From contig NZ_CP021744.1 in NCBI RefSeq assembly GCF_002192455.1, positions 6,233,501 through 6,297,500 of the forward strand: a DNA stretch of 64,000 nt, given 5' to 3'. The position numbers and the translations under genes are program-made. Under the pieces are notes generated by a model. That model made no database searches and was not told where the DNA came from. It was given only the letters and a program-made list of their open reading frames with translations. Every line of letters begins with the position of its first letter. Position 1 is the first letter of the stretch. Below, one piece after another: positions 53,271 to 64,000 of the stretch. Source of the stretch: Streptomyces albireticuli (lineage in GTDB: Bacteria > Actinomycetota > Actinomycetes > Streptomycetales > Streptomycetaceae).

Positions 53271-53837
53271 GTGGCATCCACGAACGACCTCAAGAACGGC
53301 ATGGTGCTCAAGCTCGACGGGGGCCAGCTCTGGTCCGTCGTCGAGTTCCAGCACGTCAAGCCCGGCAAGGGCCCCGCCTTCGTCCGTACGAAGCTGAAGA
53401 ACGTGCTCTCCGGCAAGGTCGTCGACAAGACCTTCAACGCGGGCGTGAAGGTCGAGACGGCCACCGTTGACCGCCGCGACATGCAGTTCTCGTACATGGA
53501 CGGCGAGTACTTCGTCTTCATGGACATGCAGACCTTCGACCAGCTGATGGTCGACCGCAAGACCGTCGGCGACGCCGCCAACTTCCTGCTCGAGGGCTTC
53601 ACGGCCACCGTGGCCGCGCACGAGGGCGAGGTGCTCTACGTCGAGCTGCCGGCCGCCGTCGAGCTCGTCATCGAGCACACCGAGCCGGGTGTCCAGGGCG
53701 ACCGTTCCACCGGTGGCTCGAAGCCCGCGCGACTGGAGACCGGCTACGAGATCCAGGTCCCGCTCTTCATCACCACCGGTGAGAAGATCAAGGTCGACAC
53801 TCGCACCGGTGATTACCTCGGTCGGGTGAACAGCTAA
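53271..53837 (+). CDS. efp: Elongation factor P
   Basis: It rescues ribosomes stalled at polyproline and enters between P and E sites. The 188 aa product has the KOW-like N-terminal domain with ASTNDLKNGMVLKLDGGQLW, the loop EFQHVKPGKGPAFVRTKLKN with Lys at the tip, then two OB domains ending IKVDTRTGDYLGRVNS. GTG 53271 has CAGGAGA 10 nt upstream. nusB follows after 2 bp, so pepQ-efp-nusB are probably one unit. Confidence 0.97.
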   Translation: MASTNDLKNGMVLKLDGGQLWSVVEFQHVKPGKGPAFVRTKLKNVLSGKVVDKTFNAGVKVETATVDRRDMQFSYMDGEYFVFMDMQTFDQLMVDRKTVGDAANFLLEGFTATVAAHEGEVLYVELPAAVELVIEHTEPGVQGDRSTGGSKPARLETGYEIQVPLFITTGEKIKVDTRTGDYLGRVNS

Positions 53838-53839
53838 CC

Positions 53840-54268
53840 GTGGCCGCTCGCAGCAAGGCCCGTAAGCGCGCCTTCCAGATCCTCTTCGAGGCCGATCAGC
53901 GCGGGATCACCGTGCAGAACGTCCTCGCCGACTGGATCCGGCACTCGCGGTCCGACGACCGGCAGCCGCCGGTCAATGAGTACACCATGCAGCTGGTCGA
54001 GGGGTACGCCGAGCACGTCGCCCGTATCGACGAGCTGATCGCCACCTACGCGGTCGACTGGGACCTGGACCGGATGCCGGTCGCGGACCGGAACATCGTG
54101 CGGCTCGGTGCCTACGAGCTGATCTGGGAGGACGGCACTCCGGACGCGGTCGCGATCGACGAGGCGGTGCAGCTCGCCAAGGAGTTCTCGACCGATGACT
54201 CGCCGGCCTTCGTCAACGGCCTGCTCGGCCGCTTCAAGGAGCTCAAGCCGAGTCTCCGCCGGGCATGA
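53840..54268 (+). CDS. nusB: Transcription antitermination factor NusB
   Basis: All-helical RNA-binding protein of 142 aa that with NusE binds boxA of rRNA operons. The start AARSKARKRAFQILFEADQR and the C-terminal DDSPAFVNGLLGRFKELKP are family signatures, and DRMPVADRNIVRLGAYELIW lies in the centre. GTG 53840 is 3 nt after the efp stop. A 25-bp terminator stem lies beyond it, shared with convergent bldD. Confidence 0.96.
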   Translation: MAARSKARKRAFQILFEADQRGITVQNVLADWIRHSRSDDRQPPVNEYTMQLVEGYAEHVARIDELIATYAVDWDLDRMPVADRNIVRLGAYELIWEDGTPDAVAIDEAVQLAKEFSTDDSPAFVNGLLGRFKELKPSLRRA

Positions 54269-54271
54269 CGA

Positions 54272-54332
54272 AACCGCCGTGGGGGGCGGGAAACCCATCG
54301 GGTTTCCCGCCCCCCACGGCGGTTCGTTTTTT
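54272..54332. terminator. Bidirectional terminator, 25-bp stem
   Basis: A perfect 25-bp inverted repeat (54272-54296 with 54300-54324) with a 3-nt loop and a T-tract (CGTTTTTT) on the plus side separates nusB and convergent bldD. It is the longest perfect stem in the window. Confidence 0.92.
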
Positions 54333-54345
54333 ATGACCGGGACGG

Positions 54346-54846
54346 CTAGGCGTCCTCGTGCTGGACGGCGCGGCGCGCGTCGGCGTCCAGGACGCCCCAG
54401 CTGATCAGCTGCTCGGTGAGCACCGAGGGCGACTGGTCGTAGATCACGGCAAGAGTGCGGAGGTCGTCCTGGCGGATCGACAGGACCTTGCCGTTGTAAT
54501 CGCCACGCTGGCTCTGGATGGTCGCCGCGTAACGCTGGAGCGGGCCCGCCTTCTCGGCCGGCACATGAGCCAGGCGCTCAAGGTCCAGGACCAGCTTCGG
54601 CGGCGGCTCGGCGGCCCCGCCGGGAGTGGTGCCCGGCAGCAGTTCCTGCACCGGAACGCCGTAGAAATCGGCCAGCTCGGCCAGGCGCTGGACGGTCACT
54701 GCACGGTCGCCGCGCTCGTACGAGCCCACTACGACGGCCTTCCAACGGCCCTGGGACTTCTCCTCGACGCCATGGAGGGAGAGGCCCTGCTGGGTGCGGA
54801 TGGCGCGGAGCTTGGCCCCGAGCTGTTTGGCGTATTCGCTGGACAT
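54346..54846 (-). CDS. bldD: Developmental master repressor BldD
   Basis: It represses sporulation genes during vegetative growth and dimerises on tetrameric c-di-GMP. The 166 aa product has an XRE-type helix-turn-helix (LRAIRTQQGLSLHGVEEKSQ, residues 14-33, then KAVVVGSYERGDRAVTV), a Pro linker (about 71-83) and a C-terminal c-di-GMP domain. The bipartite RxD-x8-RxxD signature is R114-G-D116 and R125-Q-D-D128 (QRGDYNGKVLSIRQDDLR), matching S. coelicolor numbering. ATG 54846 has GGGGAGC upstream. Two BldD boxes cover its promoter, so it represses itself. Confidence 0.97.
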   Translation of the reverse strand: MSSEYAKQLGAKLRAIRTQQGLSLHGVEEKSQGRWKAVVVGSYERGDRAVTVQRLAELADFYGVPVQELLPGTTPGGAAEPPPKLVLDLERLAHVPAEKAGPLQRYAATIQSQRGDYNGKVLSIRQDDLRTLAVIYDQSPSVLTEQLISWGVLDADARRAVQHEDA

Positions 54847-54869
54847 AAAGCTCCCCGGACGAAGACTGG

Positions 54870-54882
54870 TAACTCACTGTGA
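54870..54882. promoter_or_regulatory. BldD box 2 at bldD promoter
   Basis: TAACTCACTGTGA matches the BldD consensus TNACNCWGNGTNA at every fixed base but one (C for G at position 8). It lies 24-36 nt upstream of the bldD start, next to the better box at 54885, forming a tandem operator as known for bldD of S. coelicolor. Confidence 0.7.
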
Positions 54883-54911
54883 GGTTACGCAGCGTAATCT
54901 GACTTCGTCAA
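54883..54911 (-). promoter_or_regulatory. Candidate bldD promoter
   Basis: On the minus strand, TTGACG (54911 to 54906) and TAACCT (54888 to 54883) are separated by 17 nt. They would start transcription near 54876, about 30 nt before the ATG. The BldD box at 54885-54897 covers the -10, consistent with repression. Confidence 0.5.
54885..54897. promoter_or_regulatory. BldD box 1 at bldD promoter
   Basis: TTACGCAGCGTAA matches the BldD consensus TNACNCWGNGTNA at all fixed positions and is almost a perfect palindrome. It sits 39-51 nt upstream of the bldD start and 146 nt upstream of divergent pyrR. Confidence 0.85.
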
Positions 54912-54992
54912 GCCGAATGGTCCACAGCATCCCCCGTCAGGGGCGATGGCGCCTGTTCAGCGCGGACCCTGGTAACGTGAAACCGTTAATCC

Positions 54993-55034
54993 GACGTCCT
55001 TTAAAGTCCGTCCCGTGAGGCGGAGAAGGAGGTC
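54993..55034 (+). promoter_or_regulatory. PyrR-binding leader that can hide the pyrR SD
   Basis: GACGTCCTT (54993-55001) can pair, with one mismatch, with AAGGAGGTC (55026-55034), which holds the ribosome-binding site. The apical region GTCCGTCCCGTGAGGCGGAG resembles the conserved PyrR-binding loop. With UMP-bound PyrR stabilising it, pyrR translation would be blocked. This is the translational attenuation known in actinobacteria. There is no T-tract terminator, so transcriptional attenuation is less likely. Confidence 0.65.
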
Positions 55035-55042
55035 CGTTTCGT

Positions 55043-55633
55043 ATGGACGCACACCGTGACGCAAACCCTCCGGGTTCCGTCTCCGCCCGTCCCGTGCTCG
55101 AAGCACCGGACATCGCCCGGGTCCTGACCCGTATCGCCCACGAGATCGTCGAACGCGCCAAGGGCGCCGACGACGTGGTGCTCCTCGGCATCCCCACCCG
55201 CGGGGTCTTCCTCGCCCGCCGGCTGGCCGCCAAGCTCGAAGAGATCACCGGCGGAAAGATGCCGGTCGGCTCCCTCGACATCACCATGTACCGCGACGAC
55301 CTGCGGCTGCGGCCCGCCCGCGCGCTGGCCCGCACCGAGATCCCCGGTGAGGGCGTCGACGGCCGTCTGGTGATCCTCGTCGACGACGTGCTCTTCTCCG
55401 GCCGCACGATCCGCGCCGCGCTCGACGCGCTGGGCGACATCGGCCGCCCGCGCGCCGTCCAGCTCGCCGTCCTCGTCGACCGGGGCCACCGCGAGCTCCC
55501 GATCCGCGCCGACTACGTCGGCAAGAACCTCCCCACGTCGCTGCGGGAGACGGTCAAGGTCCAGCTCACCGAGGAGGACGGCCGCGACAGCGTGCTCCTC
55601 GGCACGCGCGAGACCACCCCGGCCGAGCAGTAG
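55043..55633 (+). CDS. pyrR: Pyrimidine operon regulator PyrR (bifunctional UPRT)
   Basis: RNA-binding regulator of 196 aa with an uracil phosphoribosyltransferase fold. The PRPP loop is VILVDDVLFSGRTIRAALD. GIPTRGVFLARRLAAKL, VGSLDITMYRDDLRL and DYVGKNLPTSLRE are PyrR-specific. It binds the leader of its own operon when UMP is high. ATG 55043 is 10 nt after AGAAGGAGGT. It diverges from bldD and heads the de novo pyrimidine genes. Confidence 0.96.
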   Translation: MDAHRDANPPGSVSARPVLEAPDIARVLTRIAHEIVERAKGADDVVLLGIPTRGVFLARRLAAKLEEITGGKMPVGSLDITMYRDDLRLRPARALARTEIPGEGVDGRLVILVDDVLFSGRTIRAALDALGDIGRPRAVQLAVLVDRGHRELPIRADYVGKNLPTSLRETVKVQLTEEDGRDSVLLGTRETTPAEQ

Positions 55634-55732
55634 CAGCCCCCGCGGACCCGGTGCGCCCGGGCCCGTGAAGCCGCATGCCCGGCTGTTGCCCGTTCATATC
55701 CCCCCACACCTCCTCGACCACGGAGCAACCGG

Positions 55733-56719
55733 ATGAAGCGCCACCTCATCTCGGCCGCCGACCTCACGCGCGACGACGCCGTCCTGATCCTCGACACCGC
55801 CGAGGAGATGGCCCGGGTCGCCGACCGGCCGATCAAGAAACTCCCGACCCTGCGCGGCCGCACCGTCGTCAACCTCTTCTTCGAGGACTCGACGCGCACC
55901 CGCATCTCCTTCGAGGCCGCCGCCAAGCGGCTCTCCGCCGACGTCATCAACTTCTCCGCCAAGGGCTCCTCGGTCTCCAAGGGCGAGTCGCTCAAGGACA
56001 CCGCCCTGACGCTGGAGGCCATGGGCGCGGACGCCGTCGTCATCCGCCACCACGCCTCCGGTGCGCCCTACCGGCTCGCCAACTCCGGCTGGATCGACGG
56101 CGCCGTCGTCAACGCCGGCGACGGCACCCACGAGCACCCCACCCAGGCGCTGCTGGACGCCTTCACCATGCGCCGCCGCCTGGTCGGCCGCGACGCCGGC
56201 CTCGGCCGGGACCTGTCCGGCCGCCGGATCACGATCGTCGGCGACGTCCTGCACAGCCGGGTGGCCCGCTCCAACGTCCACCTGCTGACCACCCTCGGCG
56301 CCGAGGTCACCCTGGTGGCACCGCCCACCCTGGTGCCGGTGGGCGTCGAGACCTGGCCCTGCGAGGTCAGCTACGACCTGGACACCGTGCTGCCGAAGTC
56401 CGACGCCGTGATGATGCTGCGGGTGCAGCGCGAGCGGATGAACGCGGCCTTCTTCCCGACCGAGCGCGAGTACGCGCGCCGGTACGGCCTGGACGGCGAC
56501 CGCATGGCGAAGATGCCCGAGCACGCGATCGTGATGCACCCCGGCCCGATGAACCGCGGCATGGAGATCACCGCCGAGGTCGCCGACTCCGACCGCTGCA
56601 CGGCCGTGGAGCAGGTCGCCAACGGCGTCAGCACCCGCATGGCCGTCCTCTACCTGCTGCTGGGCGGCTCCGGGCCGGCCGTCAGCACGAACAACGCCCG
56701 CACCGAGGAGAACAACTGA
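55733..56719 (+). CDS. pyrB: Aspartate carbamoyltransferase catalytic subunit
   Basis: It condenses carbamoyl phosphate and aspartate to carbamoyl-aspartate. The 328 aa protein has the carbamoyl phosphate loop FFEDSTRTRISFEAAAKRL, the adjacent SAKGSSVSKGESLKDTALTL, AVVIRHHASGAPYRLA, GDGTHEHPTQALLDAFTM and VMMLRVQRERM. ATG 55733 follows GGAGCAACCGG. No pyrI is present, as usual in actinomycetes. The pyrC ATG overlaps its stop by one base. Confidence 0.96.
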   Translation: MKRHLISAADLTRDDAVLILDTAEEMARVADRPIKKLPTLRGRTVVNLFFEDSTRTRISFEAAAKRLSADVINFSAKGSSVSKGESLKDTALTLEAMGADAVVIRHHASGAPYRLANSGWIDGAVVNAGDGTHEHPTQALLDAFTMRRRLVGRDAGLGRDLSGRRITIVGDVLHSRVARSNVHLLTTLGAEVTLVAPPTLVPVGVETWPCEVSYDLDTVLPKSDAVMMLRVQRERMNAAFFPTEREYARRYGLDGDRMAKMPEHAIVMHPGPMNRGMEITAEVADSDRCTAVEQVANGVSTRMAVLYLLLGGSGPAVSTNNARTEENN

Positions 56720-58005
56720 TGTCCAAGATCCTGATCCGTGGTGCGAAGGTCCTCGGCGGCGAGCCGCAGGACGTCCTGATCGACGGCGAGACCATCGCCG
56801 AGGTGGGCACCGGCCTCTCCGCCGAGGGCGCCCAGGTGATCGAGGCCGACGGCAAGATCCTGCTGCCCGGCCTGGTCGACCTGCACACCCACCTGCGCGA
56901 GCCCGGCCGCGAGGACTCCGAGACCGTCCTCACCGGCACCCGCGCCGCCGCCGGCGGCGGCTTCACCGCCGTCTTCGCGATGGCCAACACCTTCCCCGTG
57001 GCCGACACCGCCGGCGTCGTCGAGCAGGTCTGGCGCCTGGGCAAGGAGTCCGGCTACTGCGACGTGCAGCCCATCGGCGCCGTCACCGTCGGCCTGGAGG
57101 GCAAGCAGCTCTCCGAGCTCGGCGCCATGCACGAGTCCGCCGCCGGGGTCACCGTCTTCTCCGACGACGGCAAGTGCGTCGACGACGCCGTGATCATGCG
57201 CCGCGCCCTGGAGTACGTGAAGGCGTTCGGCGGCGTCGTCGCCCAGCACGCCCAGGAGCCCCGCCTCACCGAGGGCGCCCAGATGAACGAGGGCGTCGTC
57301 TCCGCCGAGCTGGGCCTCGGCGGCTGGCCCGCCGTCGCCGAGGAGTCGGTCATCGCCCGCGATGTCCTCCTCGCCGAGCACGTCGGCTCCCGGGTGCACA
57401 TCTGCCACCTCTCCACGGCCGGCTCCGTCGAGATCGTCCGCTGGGCCAAGTCCCGCGGCATCGACGTCACCGCCGAGGTCACCCCGCACCACCTGCTCCT
57501 CACCGACGACCTGGTCCGCTCGTACAACCCCGTCTACAAGGTGAACCCGCCGCTGCGCACCGAGCGCGACGTCATGGCGCTGCGCGAGGCGCTGGCCGAC
57601 GGCACGATCGACATCGTCGCCACCGACCACGCCCCGCACCCGCACGAGGACAAGGACTGCGAGTGGGCCGCGGCCGCCATGGGCATGGTCGGCCTGGAGA
57701 CCGCGCTCTCCGTCGTCCAGCACACGATGGTCGAGACCGGGCTGCTGGACTGGGCCGGCGTCGCCGACCGGATGTCCGCCACCCCCGCCCGCATCGGCAG
57801 CCTCCCCGGCCACGGCCGCCCCATCGCTCCCGGGGAGCCCGCCAACCTCACGCTGGTCGATTCGGCTTACCGTGGTGTCGTGGACCCCGCGGGCTTCGCC
57901 TCCCGCAGCCGGAACACCCCTTACGAGGGGCGAGAGCTGCCGGGTCGCGTCACCCACACCTTCCTGCGGGGCCGCGCGACGGTCGTGGACGGGAAACTGG
58001 CGTGA
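56719..58005 (+). CDS. pyrC: Dihydroorotase
   Basis: Zinc amidohydrolase of 428 aa that closes carbamoyl-aspartate to dihydroorotate. Metal ligands are in LVDLHTHLREPGREDSE (H-x-H) and later in VVAQHAQEPRL, HICHLSTAGSVE and VATDHAPHPHED (Asp). NTFPVADTAG and NPPLRTERDVMALREALADG fit the class I type. It is coupled to pyrB (TGATG) and overlapped by the next start by 4 bp. Confidence 0.96.
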   Translation: MSKILIRGAKVLGGEPQDVLIDGETIAEVGTGLSAEGAQVIEADGKILLPGLVDLHTHLREPGREDSETVLTGTRAAAGGGFTAVFAMANTFPVADTAGVVEQVWRLGKESGYCDVQPIGAVTVGLEGKQLSELGAMHESAAGVTVFSDDGKCVDDAVIMRRALEYVKAFGGVVAQHAQEPRLTEGAQMNEGVVSAELGLGGWPAVAEESVIARDVLLAEHVGSRVHICHLSTAGSVEIVRWAKSRGIDVTAEVTPHHLLLTDDLVRSYNPVYKVNPPLRTERDVMALREALADGTIDIVATDHAPHPHEDKDCEWAAAAMGMVGLETALSVVQHTMVETGLLDWAGVADRMSATPARIGSLPGHGRPIAPGEPANLTLVDSAYRGVVDPAGFASRSRNTPYEGRELPGRVTHTFLRGRATVVDGKLA

Positions 58006-58583
58006 CACCTCTGCACACTCTGACAACGCTCGCAGCTGAGGAGAAGTCCCAGCAGGTGACCGACTGGGCCGCACGCATCGGCTGGGTCGTGGGACTGCTG
58101 CTCTTCATCGCGCTCGTCTACTGGCTGATGCGCGAGGGCTGGAAGTGGCGCGGCACGCTCCAGGGCGACCTGCCCGAGCTGCCCACCGCCCCCGCCGAGC
58201 CCGGCGCGGCCACCCTGACGATGGCGGGCCGCTACCACGGCTCCACCACCGCCGGGCAGTGGCTCGACCGCATCGTGGCCCGTGGCCTCGGCACCCGCAG
58301 CCGGGCCGAGCTCACCCTGACGGACCAGGGCGTCGACGTCGTACGGCCCGGCGCGGAGGACTTCTTCATCCCCGCCGCCGCGCTCCGCGGCGCCCGCCTC
58401 GACAAGGGCATCGCCGGCAAGGTCCTCGCCGAGGGCGGCCTGCTGGTGATCACCTGGGAGCACGGCGGCCGGGAGATCGACTCCGGGTTCCGCTCCGACC
58501 GGGCCGCCGAGCACGCGGCCTGGGTCGAGGCCCTCACCGCACAGCACCACTCGAACCGACACGACATGGAAGGCGCACGATGA
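58002..58583 (+). CDS. PH-like domain membrane protein in pyr operon
   Basis: Protein of 193 aa with one N-terminal membrane segment (IGWVVGLLLFIALVYWLM, residues 27-44) and a cytosolic beta-rich domain with ALTLTDQG-like strands (AELTLTDQGVDVVRPGAEDF, FFIPAAALRGARLDKGIAGK, EGGLLVITWEHGG). This resembles a PH-like or transporter-associated domain. It lies between pyrC and carA with 4-bp overlaps on both sides, so it is made with the pyrimidine enzymes. Its role is unknown; it occurs in this place in other Streptomyces, from recall. GTG 58002 is the coupled start. Confidence 0.8.
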   Translation: MTPLHTLTTLAAEEKSQQVTDWAARIGWVVGLLLFIALVYWLMREGWKWRGTLQGDLPELPTAPAEPGAATLTMAGRYHGSTTAGQWLDRIVARGLGTRSRAELTLTDQGVDVVRPGAEDFFIPAAALRGARLDKGIAGKVLAEGGLLVITWEHGGREIDSGFRSDRAAEHAAWVEALTAQHHSNRHDMEGAR

Positions 58584-59714
58584 CGACCTCCACCAGGGGA
58601 GCCGCGCACGCTCCCGCCGTACTCGTCCTGGAGGACGGCCGGATGTTCCGCGGCCGCGCCTACGGGGCCGTGGGGGTGACCTTCGGCGAGGCGGTGTTCT
58701 CCACCGGCATGACCGGCTACCAGGAGACCCTGACCGACCCCTCGTACCACCGCCAGGTGGTCGTCATGACCGCCCCGCACGTCGGCAACACCGGCGTGAA
58801 CGACGAGGACCCCGAGTCCCAGCGGATCTGGGTCGCCGGCTACGTCGTCCGCGACCCCGCCCGGATGCCCTCCAACTGGCGCTCGCGCCGCTCCCTCGAC
58901 GAGGAGCTGGTCAAGCAGGGCGTCGTCGGCATCAGCGGCATCGACACCCGCGCCCTCACCCGCCACCTGCGCGAGCGCGGCGCCATGCGCGTCGGCATCT
59001 TCTCCGGCAACAGCCTGCCCGACGAGGGCACGATGCTCGCCGAGGTCCGCCAGGCCCCCGAGATGCAGGGCGCCGACCTCTCCGCCGAGGTCGCCACCAA
59101 GGAGACCTACGTGGTCCCCGCGATCGGCGCGAAGAAGTTCACCGTCGCCGCGATCGACCTCGGCATCAAGGGCATGACCCCGCACCGGATGGCCGAGCGC
59201 GGCATCGAGGTGCACGTGCTGCCCGCCACGGCGACGCTCGACGACGTCTACGCCGTCAACCCCGACGGCGTGTTCTTCTCCAACGGCCCCGGCGACCCCG
59301 CCACCGCCGACCACCCCGTCTCCGTGATGCGCGGGGTGCTGGAGCGGAAGACCCCGCTCTTCGGCATCTGCTTCGGCAACCAGATCCTGGGCCGCGCCCT
59401 CGGCTTCGGCACCTACAAGCTGAAGTACGGCCACCGCGGCATCAACCAGCCCGTGCAGGACCGCACGACCGGCAAGGTCGAGGTCACCGCGCACAACCAC
59501 GGCTTCGCCGTCGACGCCCCGCTCGACGCGCCGACCGACACGCCCTACGGCCGGGTGGAGGTCTCCCACGTGTGTCTCAACGACAACGTGGTGGAAGGCC
59601 TCCAGCTGCTCGACCAGCCGGCTTTCAGCGTCCAGTACCACCCCGAAGCAGCGGCGGGCCCGCACGACGCCGCCTACCTGTTCGACCGCTTCGTGACCCT
59701 GATGGAGGGCCAGC

Positions 59715-59722
<8 letters not shown>
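58580..59722 (+). CDS. carA: Carbamoyl phosphate synthase small subunit
   Basis: Glutaminase subunit of 380 aa that feeds ammonia to CarB. The N-terminal domain has VLEDGRMFRGRAYGAVG and FSTGMTGYQETLTDPSY. The amidotransferase domain has FFSNGPGDPATADHPVSVM, the nucleophile Cys in LFGICFGNQILGRALGFGTY and the His/Glu pair in VQYHPEAAAGPHD. GICFGNQ replaces the commoner GICLGHQ. ATG 58580 is coupled upstream, and carB starts 8 bp inside its end. Confidence 0.96.
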
Positions 59723-63026
<3,304 letters not shown>

Positions 63027-63034
63027 GGCACAGG

Positions 63035-63060
63035 AGGGGGACACCGACCGGTGTCCCCCT
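63035..63060 (+). terminator. carB terminator
   Basis: An 11-bp perfect stem (63035-63045 with 63050-63060, loop GACC) starts 8 nt after carB. pyrD begins 102 nt further on, so some read-through or a second promoter is needed. The 100-bp between them holds CACGGGCCC direct repeats (63075-63115). Confidence 0.7.
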
Positions 63061-63161
63061 CTTCATGAAGCCCCTCCACGGGCCCGCACGGGCCCGCTCA
63101 TGAGCCCTCACGGGCCCCCTTCGCCCGGGGCCCGCCGCCCCCCTCGCCAAGAAGGCTTGAA

Positions 63162-64000
<839 letters not shown>

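Overview
The window is chromosomal DNA of a Streptomyces-type actinomycete. The base composition is very GC-rich, third codon positions are almost all G or C, GTG and TTG starts are common, and the window holds ssgB, bldD, a phosphatidylinositol-mannoside pathway and actinobacterial DUF proteins. It looks like conserved core chromosome; no phage, insertion sequence or biosynthetic cluster is visible.

Layout. 1-4.8 kb: ssgB (sporulation), a small membrane protein, two near-identical tRNA-Val(CAC) genes bracketing an SRPBCC protein, a frameshifted DEDDh exonuclease, then a DUF4365 nuclease-like protein coupled to an unknown protein. 4.9-11.6 kb: thrS, a CRISPR-like mini-array just after it, an HIT protein, two lipoproteins (polysaccharide deacetylase-like and a frameshifted beta-propeller) and an unknown membrane protein. 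11.7-16.9 kb: an EF-G-like GTPase, then pgsA-acyltransferase-pimA for mannosylated phosphatidylinositol. 16.9-23 kb: repeat-rich gap, LemA-like protein, pdxS-pdxT (vitamin B6), yebC, ruvC-ruvA-ruvB. 23-30 kb: yajC-secD-secF (Sec export), apt, relA (ppGpp). 30-38.4 kb: DUF349, cyclophilin, MBL hydrolase, hisS, VKOR, rarA, DUF2470 with an iron box, rpsD. 38.4-46.6 kb: STAND ATPase, DUF948 and DUF6167 proteins, alaS, ruvX, mltG. 46.6-51 kb: shikimate operon aroE-aroC-aroK-aroB-aroQ. 51-54.9 kb: frameshifted P-loop protein, M24 peptidase homologue, efp, nusB, bldD. 55-64 kb: pyrimidine operon pyrR-pyrB-pyrC-(membrane protein)-carA-carB-pyrD, with pyrD cut by the window end.

Regulation that can be read: two BldD boxes over the bldD promoter (autoregulation), a PyrR-type leader that can hide the pyrR ribosome-binding site, a DmdR/IdeR-type iron box between DUF2470 and rpsD, and many long-stem terminators, mostly between convergent genes.

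Most notable: (1) two type I-E-like CRISPR repeats exactly 61 nt apart directly behind thrS; (2) four genes, including relA, each broken by a single-base loss in a short G/C run, which points to a systematic sequence error or recent decay; (3) an M24 peptidase homologue with four of five metal ligands altered; (4) a 4 x 32 bp tandem repeat and a dispersed intergenic repeat family, one copy of which is interrupted by a second hairpin repeat.
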